Positions 10,979 to 22,980 of a stretch of 64,000 nt of DNA are shown here, piece by piece. Source of the stretch: Nephrocerus scutellatus (taxonomy: Eukaryota; Arthropoda; Insecta; Diptera; Pipunculidae). The stretch spans positions 32,661,462-32,725,461 of the forward strand of contig OX352763.1 in assembly GCA_947095585.1 (NCBI GenBank), in the 5' to 3' direction. Within the stretch, counting starts at the first letter, position 1. The number at the start of each line of letters is the position of its first letter. The notes beneath the pieces are model-generated. The model saw only the letters and a list, made by a program, of their open reading frames with translations, was not told the origin of the DNA and did not search any database. A program made the position numbers and the translations under genes.

Positions 10979-13130
10979 TTGGGTTAGTACTTAGATGGAG
11001 GACCAGAGTTGCACTTTTCGTTACTCTTCTAGGTATTTTGAACAGAATTTAGAATGACAAACACAAGCTGATGAACTATAAACCTATTTAGCCCAGTACT
11101 CGCAGTTACTGATCATATCATATCATTTAAGAAAGAAAAACCATCTAGAAGTAATGAAATTTTTACTAACAACATCAGAATCTGTTATTCCCATTTCGCT
11201 GTTATAAGTTAGTTGTTATTATAATCAATACACAAGGAGTACAAAAAGTAAAATCGCGATTACACACAAAAAATGAATCAGCTCGATCTATTGGTGCATT
11301 TTCAATGGAGCATCTATTGATGCTTAATGTGGAATTATTATTGGCAATTCCGGTGTTGGTTCCGCTGCGCTTGAATACGCGGAAAGTAGTAAAAGTTTTC
11401 AGCGTCCAATACCAGTAATGAAGCAAGTGAAATTATCATATCAAAGCCAAGGCAAGATGTGGCGTCAACAACTCACCGCATACATGGGGCATTAACGTCA
11501 TCAGCCACTATCTCCGCGATCGATTCAAGCTGCCAAGTGGCCATTCGGTATGGTCTGATCTGATACATCCGTCCATGCGCTTAAGGTGGTTTTTATATAT
11601 TAATGTGTAGTGTTGTGTGTTGTGCTGTTGTGGTGTTGGTTTGCACATAACATAATAACATAATTGCACAGCATACCGCATCGCTTTTCTTTTTTATTTG
11701 GTTTAAAGTTTCACTATTCACCAAAGACGACTATTACTTAGCTCTGCAGTGCAACAATCGGCGGCATGCATAGTACGATCATATTATAATGTTTCAAGTT
11801 TTAAAATCTGAAACCGGAAAATATATCTACCAAATGCAATGGTATCCCGCCGTTTGGGTATTCAAATTTACAGGCATTACACTCACTGTGTCAATCATCG
11901 AAACAAGCGGCAATGCGCGTAAAAGTAGCCGGTCCACTCCACCAGAAGTAGCCACAAATCCGGAGTAAAACCAATATAATAGCCTGTCGTGGGTAGAGTA
12001 TATGTATCTGCAATACTCATAGCAATGCATCGCAGAACGCTCAGCGTGATGTATTGAACAACTTCAATGGCACACTTTGCTAAATAAATTTGAAGACGCA
12101 ATAATAATTGTCCATTTCAAATGCGCTCTCTAATTCTTTGCAACAAGCTTCTTTCTTTTTAACGTTAAAATTTCACAAATTAGTCAAAGACTATGATAGA
12201 AATGGTTTTTTTTTAACATAAAGAGCTTGAAAGTTTGTTCGTCCGGGACAAAGATGATATGTTCGCGGATTGGAAGAAAAACACGTCGCTTAAAGTCGAA
12301 AAGGGAATATGCGCGGCACAGAAGCCAATGTTTTAAGTGCTATATGCACTCGTAACTAAATTTTGCAATTAATGTTTACGTTTTCGTTAAAAAAGAATTA
12401 ATGTTTTCTCCAGGTTTAGCTGTTGCGTCTGATGTTTAATTAGTTTTATGCTTATGTATAGGTCAAGACCTTGTGGTCCATCGTAAATTTCTGCGTATGT
12501 ATTAAAATACGAACGATTCTTCACCTCTGACTAAACGGAAAACCATATGAGCAAGCTCTGTTAAACCTTTTTGGTTATTGATTTAACAGAATTTGGTCAA
12601 CTGTGGACCATAACAGCTTCATTAAAATCTATACCTGAACCCTTTATTCCCAGATATATTGCTATTCAATACAATAAAGCTGGCCCAGAGCAGCAGCACA
12701 GAGTGATTTTATGTTTTTTTTTATTTTGCATTGCATTTAATCTAACCGCTCTTATATTCTGTAATCACTTCTTGGCTGTCTGGAAATTTCCACAGACCAT
12801 AGACATAAACCAATCCATAGACTAAGAAAATAAAGCTTGGCTTTGACCTAATTACTGGACAAATACTCAGAGAACTTCCAAGAAAGGCAATAATTAAAAT
12901 AACTAATTTAATAAATGCATCATTTAGACTTAAATACGCAGCACAAATATGAAAGTTGGCTAAAGTCATTATGATTCCTCAACCAGGCAAACAACGCCCA
13001 TTAAACAACATCATATCGGACAGTATCGGGGACAACAGGGGTACAAAGCATTAAGTGATAGACAACAAATTTTGAAATAGCAGAGTTACCAAAATTCGGA
13101 AAGTGATCGGAGCGGCGCGGCGTACATCTA
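10979..13130. other. No recognisable gene
   Basis: AT-rich spacer. A CATATCATATCATTT run near 11115 may be a LINE 3' tail. A TGTG-rich stretch lies near 11605-11640. Open frames (11202-11426, 11827-12101, 12571-12969) are short and featureless. Confidence 0.4.
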
Positions 13131-13139
13131 CTACGTTAA

Positions 13140-14125
13140 ATCATCATATAATCCAGCAGATCCAGGTTCAGTTGGACAAACACAAGACCATGTGGCAAAA
13201 TGTCTACTCTGGTTTGAAGGTCTAACTTGGATACTGGATAGCCAACTGCCATTCACGCTGCATAGAGAAAAGCTGTCAGAGGAATTCGAGATCCTAAGTG
13301 GGTTACGACAAGGTTGCATTATATCGCCGATACTCTTTTTGTTGGTGATTAGCGATGTGGTTCGCGCAGCTTTATCTACTGGAAACGGAGGAATTCGTTG
13401 GACTCTTACATCTTAACTCAAGCGTCTGGACTACGCTGTTTACTCTCACTCAGGATTATGGAGCTGCACCAAATAACAACAAATGTGGAAAGGGCGAGCT
13501 GGTTTGCCAAAACCAAAAGCATCAACCTCGCCACTAACTCAGTAACTCAAGTAAACACAGCTGGACAACCGGTAGAGAAGTTAAAGAGTTTACAATATCT
13601 TGGGAGTATTATCTCGATAGAAGGTGGAACCAAACCGGACATAGTCAAACGAATCGGCAAAGCAAAATCAGTGTTTGGAATGATATCCATAATATGGCGA
13701 AGCAGTGCGATCAGCTTAAACACCAATCTGCGGCTGTTCCGTTCAAATGTTGAATCTGTGCTGTTGTATGGGTGCAGCACTTGGAAGGTGACCGCTACTT
13801 TCACAAAAAGACTACAAACGTTCGTAATTAGGTGCCTACGGAACATCTTAAGGGTTTTCTGGCCTAACCGTATCTCTAACGATCATCTTTACCAGAAAAC
13901 GGATCAGGAATCAATAGGCACAACCATCCAACGACGGAAGTGGCAGTGGATTAGTCATACACTTCGGAAAAGTGACAGTTTCATAGCAAACTACGCCATG
14001 CAATAGAATCCGTTATCTCAGGATGGTAGAAGAACGGGTCATCCGAGAAATACATGGCGCAGAACAGTTGAGGAGGAGTCACGGCAATTGGGGAAAAATC
14101 TTATTGACATATCATATCATATCAT
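13140..14125 (+). pseudogene. RTE/SR2-like LINE, C-terminal RT half
   Basis: The first part reads LSGLRQGCIISPILFLLVIS, the RT block before the catalytic site. The longest frame (13398-14006) carries LKSLQYLGSIIS, then ESVLLYGCSTWKVT, RLQTFVIRCLRNILR and RRKWQWISHTLRKSD, the typical thumb and C-terminus of this LINE group; GHPRNTWRRTVEEES follows at 14037 in another frame. The YADD region is damaged (DYA then a jump). It ends near an ATATCATATCATATC run at about 14107, a plausible 3' tail. Inactive. Confidence 0.82.
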
Positions 14126-14175
14126 TACGAGTAGCTATTGCCAAAGTACTAAGCTGGACTATGAAGTGGTCCAGC

Positions 14176-14690
14176 GTTGTCCAGCTCCAGTTCGTAACAA
14201 ATTAAACGAAACTAAATCTGTGTATATTGATTTTACCAACAAACATATCCAACACAAGCCCGTGTATATAAATAATCAAGTTGTAGATGCCAAACTTAGG
14301 TGGAAGCCGTAGGTTAAGAAAAAAAACAAGAATAGATGAAACTGAAATACAGGAAAGATTTATTGTTTAGTGCGTTAACCCAATCAATAAACAACAAGCT
14401 TCCGCTTTCAAACAAGTCCTTAATCCGATATGGACTACGGAATCAACTCTGGAGTTGTACCAGCGTAAGTAACAAAAATCTAATTCGACGCTTCCAGAAT
14501 AAAGTACCTTGTGACATTGTCGGTGCCCCCTGTTACATTCGAAATGACAACTTACATTTGGACTTAGAGATAGAAGTTGTCGACAAAGTTCTTAAAAAAG
14601 CAAGCTGAAAATCATCAACAATGACTTGGCCATCACATCAACGTTGAGGGTCTTCAGCTCATGGACAAAGATTACTAGGTGATGACTAAA
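14176..14690 (+). pseudogene. Jockey-like LINE C-terminal fragment
   Basis: Frames read KLRWKP (near 14300), then GLRNQLWSCTSVSNKNLI and RFQNKVPCDIVGAPCYIRND (about 14430-14550) and LDLEIEVV, which is the end of a Jockey ORF2. At least two frame changes. It directly follows the tail of the preceding LINE, so one probably landed next to the other's A/T-rich tail. Confidence 0.72.
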
Positions 14691-15055
14691 AAGAGTGAAA
14701 CCATTTGAACAGCTTAATGGAAATATAGATCATATTAGAAGAGTGACTTAAATCATTAAAAAAAAGTTACTTTCATAGGATAAGTACTTTATAAATTGTA
14801 AAACCGTACCAAATTAAGTTAAAAATATATGACTTATTAGTTTATGTATAATACACCTATACAAAACAAATCTTAAATTTCAATTCGATAGGAGTAGAAC
14901 AATCTGTGCAGACTTTCTCCCCGTGGGGTCCATCTGCAGCATAAAATCTTATCTGGAATGGTGCAGGACTTGAACACGCAATATTAAGTGGCTCTTTATG
15001 GGCAATGTCTTCGTACTTTGCGACCCGAAGTGGGTTACTGGTACTTAAAATAACC
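14691..15055. other. No recognisable gene
   Basis: AT-rich spacer, no signal seen. Confidence 0.35.
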
Positions 15056-15565
15056 TTATGGGCGACTCTCCGTATTTAGTAGCTCATTTCGTACACAAAG
15101 GGATAGAGGGAAGGGCCTGGAATAGTTTCTATCCCAGGCGGACAAGGATATTAGAGGTGGTATCCTAGTGACAAATGATAGGGTTTGAGGTTCCGGAAGA
15201 TGATTTGCCAGTGATGGTTTTCTCCTTCGCAAAAAGGCAATCACTCCGAAGGAACTAAGTCTTTTCATGTCAGATCTCACCAAGGTCGCGTTGGTGCCGC
15301 GGGAGTTGTCCATGCCCACAGACCAGGTTCCGTAAGGTCGATCGGTCTGAGGACAACTGTGGCTGAGGACCCAGCTCGTTCTGGGGATGCAACGCGGGAG
15401 CTTACTGTTTACTCTCGAAGAGAGAACCGCTAAATGGGAATAGTTCAAGAGCATGCTTAATGGCGAAAGCTGGGAAAGCAGGGTTCGTCCCACTCTACGA
15501 ATGATGTGCAGACTTAGCGTGTTTTGATTGATTGAATTTGAGCCAAAGAGTAGAAAATCCTTCAA
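15056..15565 (-). CDS. Unidentified 169-codon open frame
   Basis: A minus-strand frame of 169 codons in a locally GC-richer block (about 15060-15570) surrounded by AT-rich DNA. It is rich in S, L, R and P, includes SLSAWDRNYSRPFPLSLCVR near its end, and has no membrane segment or motif I recognise. On the plus strand the same block gives KWE, a stop, then FKSMLNGESWE, faintly like a LINE linker. It may be non-coding transposon sequence that is open by chance. No splice or promoter evidence. Confidence 0.2.
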   Translation of the reverse strand: MKDFLLFGSNSINQNTLSLHIIRRVGRTLLSQLSPLSMLLNYSHLAVLSSRVNSKLPRCIPRTSWVLSHSCPQTDRPYGTWSVGMDNSRGTNATLVRSDMKRLSSFGVIAFLRRRKPSLANHLPEPQTLSFVTRIPPLISLSAWDRNYSRPFPLSLCVRNELLNTESRP

Positions 15566-15569
15566 ACGT

Positions 15570-17600
15570 ACTCAGAATTATGTCGCTATTGCTGTACCCT
15601 GATTGCATGATTAACATTTTCGATTAGCAACGTGAGAATATTTTACTTTTATATACATATGAACAGTGATTCACCAAGTGCAGTGACAGACATTTTTAAG
15701 ATCACACTTACTGCCCAATGCACGTGGCATAAATGTGAACCTGTATAATTTGCTTACACATGGATATAAATTGAACGCAAAGCCAAAACCACATGGGAGA
15801 AATCCTAATCCTAGCCTGCATATATAACTAACTATAACCAAAAGAGCAAATCTTTATCAAAAGCCTGAATTTGTAGATGCCTAAGAGGACTTGGCAGAAG
15901 CTACGAAAAATCACAAAGAATCGTCAAATAATCTTTTGATCGGAGATTTTCTCATTTCCGGAAAACTTCATTTAAAACCAACCCTTTTCGGTTATGATTG
16001 ATGTAATGTCTTGGCAACGCAGAGACACATTGATTTTATATTTTGATTTGGACATTAATTTGGAATATTCAGTTTTTGGAAAATGAATTTGGATAAGCCT
16101 ATCGGTTCGATAGTTGTGCGTGCCTTTTTCGTTTATTAGGCCTGGTACGACTACAGACGAATCCGGTACAATTCAAGTTGTTGGCCTTCAAGAAAACGTC
16201 AACTAGTTCCTAGAGAACCGAGCTGTTCAATAGAGTTTCCGCGTTTTGGAAGGCTCACTTATGTCATTGTTTATTATTTATAATATTTCCTTGGTCAATG
16301 TTTTTTGTAGTTTTCCCTGCCCATGATCTATTGATTAAAGCATTTGGATTCACGTCGTTTTAGTCTCATGATCGTTTTTCGTGTTGCTTTTTTCAACGAA
16401 TCAGGCAGAATTCTGAGTAAATAAATTGAAAGGGGCTACAAACGTGAGGAATGTGATATATTGTAAATTACATTCCTCTGATTTTTTAATTTTAATAAAG
16501 GGCTTAGCCCACCTTATTGCCGTAACGCAAGTCATTAAGGGAGTTCTCCTTTGGTAATAAGTTTATATGTATATTAAAAAAATAAAAGGAGTACTGGGCT
16601 ATATTTTCCATATTATTGAAGAAAGAGTCTCTGTATTGTTAAGTACGCCTTTATGTCTTTCAAAAAGCTGTTTTACTCACTCCACCTAATAAGTGATGTG
16701 AAGAGTATTTGCTAAAAAGCATTTCATCAAATTATGACGTATATGTGTACCCAATATGGTGGAACATCAGTCTATCATATGTTTTTTAAAATTCGTGACC
16801 TGGAGGGCTATTCATTCTTGACTAAATTCAATAAAAATTAATTGACTTCAAATTGCTTTAATAGAATATTCCGACAGAGTTATTAATTTTAATTGCTTAT
16901 TTGCATGCAACAAAGAGAACAGCATAGAATATTTAAATAGTATAGCGAGAAGAATTTAGCAAAAAACAAAAATAATTCCGCAACGAATCCAACAACAATT
17001 ACTACCCAAGCCATAAATATTATATTATTATCTTATCAAAAGAGAGGGCACTATGACTTAGTCTTGGCTGGCATTGTACCTCGAGCCAAATATTTTGCAT
17101 TCGATTTTGTCAAAATTATTCTTCTTCCAATTTTGTGTTAAGCGAATAGACAGAGGGACAACCTTCAGACATTATGCAATGCTTGGTAACTCTTCGCCAC
17201 ATTATTTACGCCAGTTAAATAGTTTTTTGTCGAAATAAAGATAAATTATTGGCATCATACAAGTTGTTAATGTAAATATTTTAATGGCTTTCAGGATTTG
17301 TTTATTGAACACAGGGTAAATACACCGTAGTATTTGAACTCAAAACCTCCAACGACTTGTATGAATTGGATGATGATTAGATTATATTTGAGTGCATTGC
17401 TCTTATCTTTTTAATTTCACAATGATTAGTATTTTAAATCGTCCGCTACTTCTTGGACAAACTTTAGTTCATGTCTCTGCTATCATGACTAAAAAGTTTG
17501 AGTATCACTATCATTCACATCTCAGGCGATTTGTATTTGCGGGTGATAAATCGAGCGAGTGATCGAGCGAAGGGCATGGGAAATGTACATGTATATTGTA
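15570..17600. other. No recognisable gene; one small hairpin
   Basis: Long AT-rich spacer. The only structured element seen is an inverted repeat at 16446-16478: GAGGAATGTGAT pairs with ATTACATTCCTC across a 9-nt loop with one mismatch. Confidence 0.45.
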
Positions 17601-17619
17601 ATATATCCTAGCAGTTCCT

Positions 17620-18396
17620 GGGTGCTTCGCTACCCGCACAAATAAATCTCAGCCTTCGAATTCTTACAACTGCGGGGTGGGGGTGCAATACATCCTATAA
17701 CCTTCTCCCACCTGCTAACAAAAAACACATTGAAAATTTCATAAAAGTCGATTTGTAAATGTGGTTGATGTTAAAATTTAACATTTTCGCCGCTCCCTCT
17801 TACCAAAGGGTGGATGGAAGTGCACTCTAGCCTATAACCCTCCTCCATCTGCCAATAATATACACTAAAAATCTTCGAATATATAAAACTCGATGTTGGT
17901 ATGTATGTGTGTATATTCCGTATGGACTCCAAAACGGCTGCACCGATTTTTATGCAATCTTCAGATTAGCCCAGCGGGTAATCCAGTGAGGTTTGGTAGC
18001 GATCGGATCAACAGCTGACGCTAGGGTCGTTTTTTCTTATTCATGGACCGGTTTGGTTTAAATTCACACCATATAATATAAATCAGTATAAAGTCTTTGA
18101 CAAAATTTGGACGCGATAGGTGGCGCTGGGGCTGAAAAATGTAGGTTTCGTCTTCTTTTTCTTGCTATATTGGTTCGGCTTCGTAATGTTTTCACGACCG
18201 TTTTCATATACCACTGCATACCGATTGCCAAACACAATTGGGATTGCAGTTTTGACCCGTTTTGTACACTGGACCCTTTTTTATCCTTATACCTGCGTAC
18301 GCCAGGTGTACAGTATTGAATTCTTTTCTTGGGCGTCCAATGTGATTGACAGGTGAGTCACGAGGCCACGGGCAACGCCGGGTACTTCAGCTAGTT
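17620..18396 (+). repeat. Repeat element ending GGCAACGCCGGGTACTTCAG
   Basis: Two imperfect copies of a ~135-bp segment (from about 17660 and 17800, both with ATAACC-CTCC, CACCTGCTAA/CATCTGCCAA and ATAAAA-TCGATTTG/GATGTT) are followed by a GACTCCAAAACGGCTGCACC block and a terminus CAACGCCGGGTACT, then CAGCTAGT at about 18390. The terminus recurs, inverted, at 53476 (GAGTACCCGGCATTGCACG). This is the kind of end seen on non-autonomous insect elements; the class is not determined. Confidence 0.5.
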
Positions 18397-18693
18397 TTAT
18401 ATAAATCTGTTGGTAAATCAGAGTTTCCATTAATAACAACGGTACGAAATTTAATTTTTTTTTGTATAGCTTTCGACCTTTCAGAGAGGAGGAGAGGGGA
18501 GAAAATTAACCAGAAATTAATTTAAATTTCTGATTAAGTCGTTGTCAATATGCTCATCTAAATAACGGGTGATTCAATAAGATGTGTACAAAAGAAATAC
18601 GAAAAAAATTAAAGTTGATTGTGTAACTCAAAGAACGTTCATCTTATAGAGTTGAAAGTTCTGGTAGGGGTTTTATACACAAATTTAATGTAG

Positions 18694-18832
18694 GCGCGGT
18701 GGCTCTAGTGTTTAGTACTACTGTATGTTCCTTCCATTTGTGTGCAAATCAAAATAAAACACGCACAACACGAATGATCGTGAGAAGCTAGGCTTTGGAC
18801 CGCACTGGTCTATTCAATTATTATTATTATTA
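18694..18832 (+). mobile_element. tRNA-derived SINE, copy C, internally deleted
   Basis: The head (GCGCGGTGGCTCTAGTGTTTAG) is joined directly to the tail half (CTTCCATTTGTGTG, AGAAGCTAGGCTTTGGACCG) and a (ATT)n tail at 18814-18832. The B box and about 150 bp of body are missing compared with copies B and E. Confidence 0.75.
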
Positions 18833-18950
18833 GGTTCTGGTCAGGTTTATTTACCAATAAACCATGAAATAATGTTTCTACAAGAGTTTTTAAATAGTTG
18901 CGGCCTTAAAATTAGCAAATCTGTTTGGCGTTAAAAAAACAAACACTGCT

Positions 18951-20532
18951 ATATACTAAAAAATGGATTAACCATCACGAATAGATGGTGCCAAAAGGTG
19001 GGGCTCAAGGTAAACCCTTACAAGACACCCGATTACCCTAAACGGAGAAGAGATCATTATCAGCAAAGAGGTTAAATACCTCGGACTTATATTTGATAGT
19101 AGACTGCTCTGGAACAAACACCAACGCTTGTTGGTGCTACAAAAATCAAAAAGAGCAATCATGGTGTGCAGAAGGGTGGCAGGAAAATCGTGAGGAGTTA
19201 GCCCCAGAATAATGCACTGGATATACACCATGATAGTTTTTCCAATGATTACCTACGGAGCAGTTGCATGGGCGAACAGGACCAAGCTAAGCACCACGAA
19301 AAGGGAGTTGGAAAAAGTACAGAGACTGGGCTGCGTTTTAATTACAGGGGACATGAGAACCTGCCCAACAGCGCGCATGGAGGCAATCCTTGGGCTTCTC
19401 CCACTACACTTGGTTGTAGAGAGCAAATCTATGGAAACCAAGTTACGTTTGAGCAAGGCAGGCTGCATCACGGACAGCATGGCAAGGGTGATATTAGAAT
19501 CACTTATCAAGATGATTCCTCTAGCGAGCAAGCCGTGCGATAACATAGTGCGGAAGCTTGAGTTCAAAAAGAACTTGAAATCAAAATGAACACCAAGAAG
19601 GAATTCAAGTCAGAAACTGAATACAAGATACATCCGGGTGCCATAAAGTTGTATACGGATAGATCAAAGAAGGCAGAAGACACGGGCGCTGGAGTTTATG
19701 GGCCACGAACCAAACACTCCATATCGATGGGGATGTACCCGAGTATATTCCAGGCAGAAGTACATGCCATTGAAAGATGTGCTCACTTCAATCTGGAAAG
19801 GAACTACATGAGGCAGGAAATAGCAATCATGACAGACAGCTAAGCTGCTTTAAAAGCTCTAGACGCATTCTACGTTACATCAAAACTGGTAGAGAAATGC
19901 AAGGCGAAGCTTAATAGGCTTGGTGAAATCAACAAAGTATGTTTATACTGGGTGCTGGGACACACCGGCATAGAAGGCAAAAGCTGCGGATAGGCTCGCG
20001 AATAAAGGAGCAGGAACTCCGCTTGTAGGGCCAGAACCCTTCTGTGGCATAGGGTACCACATAATGCGGGAAGAGTACGCAGTATGGGTAAAGCAGTCGC
20101 TTCCGAAAGATGGGAGAATCTCCCAGGCCTACGACAAGCAAAGGAAATGTTGAGGAACTATAACCCAAAGAGGTCCCGCCTAATATTGGGACTAAGTATA
20201 AGTAACGTAAGAATCATTACGGGTTTCCTAACAGGACATTGCAAAAGGGGCACCTAAAGAAGCTAAAAATAGAAGAGGATGGAAGCTGCAGACTCTGTGG
20301 GGAAGCGGAGGCGACCCCGTGGCATTTACTCCACGAGTGCGGAGCAACGATCCGTCAGAGAAGAGACCACTTGGGAACCCACGCAAGCTCGGAGTATGTG
20401 CGACATTCACTGAACCCGCTCCATATTATTGGATTCTTAAGAAGCATTGGTATGGACGAGCGTAATAGTTCCATATGGGTCGCAGTGCTATAACACCCCA
20501 TTTATCATCATCATCACCATCATATACTAAAA
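18951..20532 (+). mobile_element. 5'-truncated RNase H LINE with target-site duplication
   Basis: Insertion body 18962-20521 is flanked by a perfect 11-bp direct repeat ATATACTAAAA (18951-18961 and 20522-20532). In order it encodes the RT thumb (VKYLGLIFDSRLLWNKH, near 19070), a C-terminal RT block (FPMITYGAVAWANRTK), an RNase H domain (IKLYTDRSKK at 19640, FQAEVHAIE at 19750, IAIMTDS at 19823) and a CRLCGEAEATPWHLLHEC zinc knuckle at 20290. It ends in a TCATCATCATCACCATCA tail. The RNase H plus knuckle layout fits the LOA/I/R1 group. Confidence 0.85.
18962..20493 (+). pseudogene. LINE ORF2 remnant (RT thumb, RNase H, zinc knuckle)
   Basis: The coding part of the LINE above. Open segments are 19212-19589, 19586-19843 and 20239-20493 with frame changes between them. 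RNase H has LYTDRSK where LYTDGSK is usual, FQAEVHAIE, and the MTDS motif followed by a stop in place of the expected Q at 19841. The end of RNase H is WVLGHTGIEGKSCG, close to the WVPGHTGIEGN norm but frameshifted. Stops and shifts make it non-functional. Confidence 0.83.
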
Positions 20533-20851
20533 GGGTCGGACTCTTGGATCAGGGGCCACCATACATTTTATTCCATATCTCATCTCTTAATAAAATTGCC
20601 CATTATTTTTTATATATGTAGTAGCCTCTTTGAATTTTAAATACGAATACGAACTTTACATGTTTTGGAACGGCACTTCATATTGTTACTAATCTTTGAA
20701 ATGTAGAGTATTGAATGAGAGAGCAAAGTGCTCTCATGGCGCTGACTGCCTGATAAGTCTCGTTGTGTGACGTAACGCCCCGAACAATTGCTATTATATT
20801 CATTTAAAATAAATCGCATACATACAAGTAGATATCTCTTGTCTGCATTGT
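20533..20851. other. Spacer upstream of SDR gene 1
   Basis: AT-rich, no repeat recognised. It is the immediate upstream region of the SDR array. Confidence 0.4.
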
Positions 20852-20927
20852 GATAACGCAAATATAATTGAATTCATTATTCAGCACTCTGTTCATATAG
20901 TCCGCTGGTCAATAGTTGTAGATCAGT
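20852..20927 (+). promoter_or_regulatory. Putative promoter of SDR gene 1
   Basis: TGATAAC gives a GATA-factor type site at 20852-20857. A weak TATA-like CATATAG starts at 20894, and an arthropod initiator ATCAGTTTT has its A at 20925, giving a 59-nt 5' UTR. Matching GATAAC and TCAGT elements are present before all four paralogs. Confidence 0.5.
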
Positions 20928-20983
20928 TTTAATTTGATTGCCAAGGCGAGTATACCGAACGCATTCAAGCCGACTGACTCATC

Positions 20984-22080
20984 ATGGACAGATGGAGAAA
21001 TAAAGTAGCAGTTGTGACAGGCGCCAGTTCTGGCATTGGGGCAGCATGCTGTAAGGATTTGCTAAAAGCTGGAATGATCGTTGTCGGTTTGGCACGTAGA
21101 GAAGAACGAATCGTCGAACTTCGTCATAGTCTTCCAGATGAAATTAGTTCCAAGTTACATGCCATCAAGTGTGACCTTACCATTGAAGAGAATATCAGCA
21201 GAACTTTTGATTGGATCGAAAAGAGACTCGGTGGTGTCGATGTTCTTATTAACAATGCTGGTATTGTCAGACCCGGTTATTTACTTTCGGACAACAATAC
21301 AGCTGACCTGAAGGCAACTCTTGACACCAATGTCTTGGGTGTAGCCCTGTGCACACGAGAAGCTTTCCGCTCAATGAAAAAACGCAATGTTGATGGACAT
21401 GTCGTCATCGTTAACAGTATAGCCGGACATAAGGTATCACAAATAAGAGAAGGATGTGCATTGGGTATCTATCCAGCATCGAAATTCGCGATAACCGCTA
21501 TGACAGAAGCTTACAGGCAAGAGTTTCTGATCAACAAAACCAAAGTAAAAGTCACAGTAAGTAAAAGTGAAAAGGTTTAAAATTAAAACAGTGATTTATA
21601 ATATATGCATTATCAACTTTTTAGAGCATTAGTCCTGGAGTTGTGGATACTGAAATCATAACGGACGATATGAGAAAATTCATGACAGATGTTCCCTTTT
21701 TGCGGGCTGAGGATGTATCAGATGCTATCATGTACTGCATTCAAACACCTCCTTCAGTTCAAGTAAATTATTCAGAGTTTATTTTAAATTCGTTAAAAAA
21801 TATACCGGGAGCTAGAAATAAGTGGCGGTTCATAATGCAGAAATTTCAAATCGCGCATGCCAACCAATTTACGAATTATTCCTTTAAAAAAATCAGCTAT
21901 AAGACGCTATGCATTTGGGCATTGATGGCACTAATTTTGGTGCCAATTCTTATAACAATTCAATTCAATTCAATTCTTATAACAACATTGCAACTACGTT
22001 TTTTGCAGACCCAATTACCTAATTGTTTTTTCTTTCAGATTCACGAACTCACCATCAAGCCAGTTGGAGAAACATTATAA
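20984..22080 (+). CDS. Short-chain dehydrogenase/reductase, farnesol dehydrogenase/DHRS11-like (paralog 1)
   Basis: A classical SDR, an NAD(P)(H)-dependent alcohol/carbonyl oxidoreductase, presumably cytosolic. Exons are 20984-21556, 21625-21762 and 22039-22080 (573+138+42 nt, 250 residues), with GT-AG introns. Motifs: TGASSGIG at 12-19, RR at 38-39 (NADP-type loop), VDVLINNAG at 85-93, DTN at 114-116, NSIAGH at 144-149, YPASK at 163-167 and SPG at 194-196; the Asn-Ser-Tyr-Lys tetrad is N116, S145, Y163, K167. Insect relatives oxidise farnesol or other alcohols, but the substrate cannot be read from sequence. Intron 2 is 276 bp, four times the paralogs', and stays open in frame. A poly(A) signal AATAAA is at 22282. 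Nearest upstream feature is a LINE. Confidence 0.95.
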
Positions 22081-22309
22081 GGAACTTTCAAGGATATTTT
22101 TTTAACTTCCATTTTTAATTTGGGCTAACTACTTCCTTTATCATTGTTATACATTTTTGAATATTAGTATAGTTTTGCAAAAGTAGATAAATGAATGAAA
22201 TTTTGCTGAAATGTCTCTATTTTTCTTTGGATTCTGTAATTTTTTTCTTTCCAACAATTGCCTTCCTTAGTGTCTTCAAGCAATAAAAACGATTTAGTTT
22301 GTGATTTAA

Positions 22310-22980
22310 TTAAAAAATGTTTATATTTAATTTATTAAATAAGAAAAGTCAATGAAATCAATGATTGTTGCGTATTTTAAGACCATAAAATTAATGTTCA
22401 GTCATTTTGTGGGTGTGCCAATGTTCATGTACTGGGTTTGTCTTAGCATAAGACGAGTACATTTTTTGTTAATTAATTATAGGCAATTCTTAATATGTAC
22501 TTAATAAGCGGTGCGCTAACCATTCGTACGAGAGTTATGTAAGAGTTATGCAAGACTATTACACTCTAAAGTGTAATTTTACAACTCACAAGATTAACAG
22601 CGATTGGAGTTTACGTTCACGTTTTACGTTATCGAATACGCCGAATAGATACTGGACGAATTTCCGAACGGTAATCCTAACTAATAACTAGTAAACTAAT
22701 TGCTATTTTCCAAAGGCATTACAAACTATACACAAATACGGTTGGCATCACGAAACTGCGTCTTGTTCTTGTTTATGTGTTGTTATGTATTCCTTTGGCG
22801 GTCAACCATCAGCAGAGTAGGGCGAATGACACAGAATGCTTTAGAAATGCATGTGGCCACAACTATCTCTGACTGGTGGAAGTGCGATCAAACCTCCACG
22901 TGGTGGCCGCTGGTAATTTTCCTACAGTACAGGAAAATCGAAATGATCGGGCTAGTCCCTTCAAAGTAATATATTGAGTT
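22310..22980. other. Spacer; short open frame of unknown nature
   Basis: An 89-codon plus frame at 22700-22969 leads straight into the LINE that follows and may be its 5' region. A small palindrome TTACACTCTAAAGTGTAA lies near 22558. No host gene seen. Confidence 0.35.

Noticed and set aside
18551..18580. Mariner-like tip (ACGGGTGATTCAATAAG)
   Set aside because: No matching inverted end within a plausible distance and no transposase coding.
22700..22969. Small membrane-protein-like frame downstream of SDR gene 1
   Set aside because: Merges into the LINE 5' region and has no promoter or poly(A) signal of its own.
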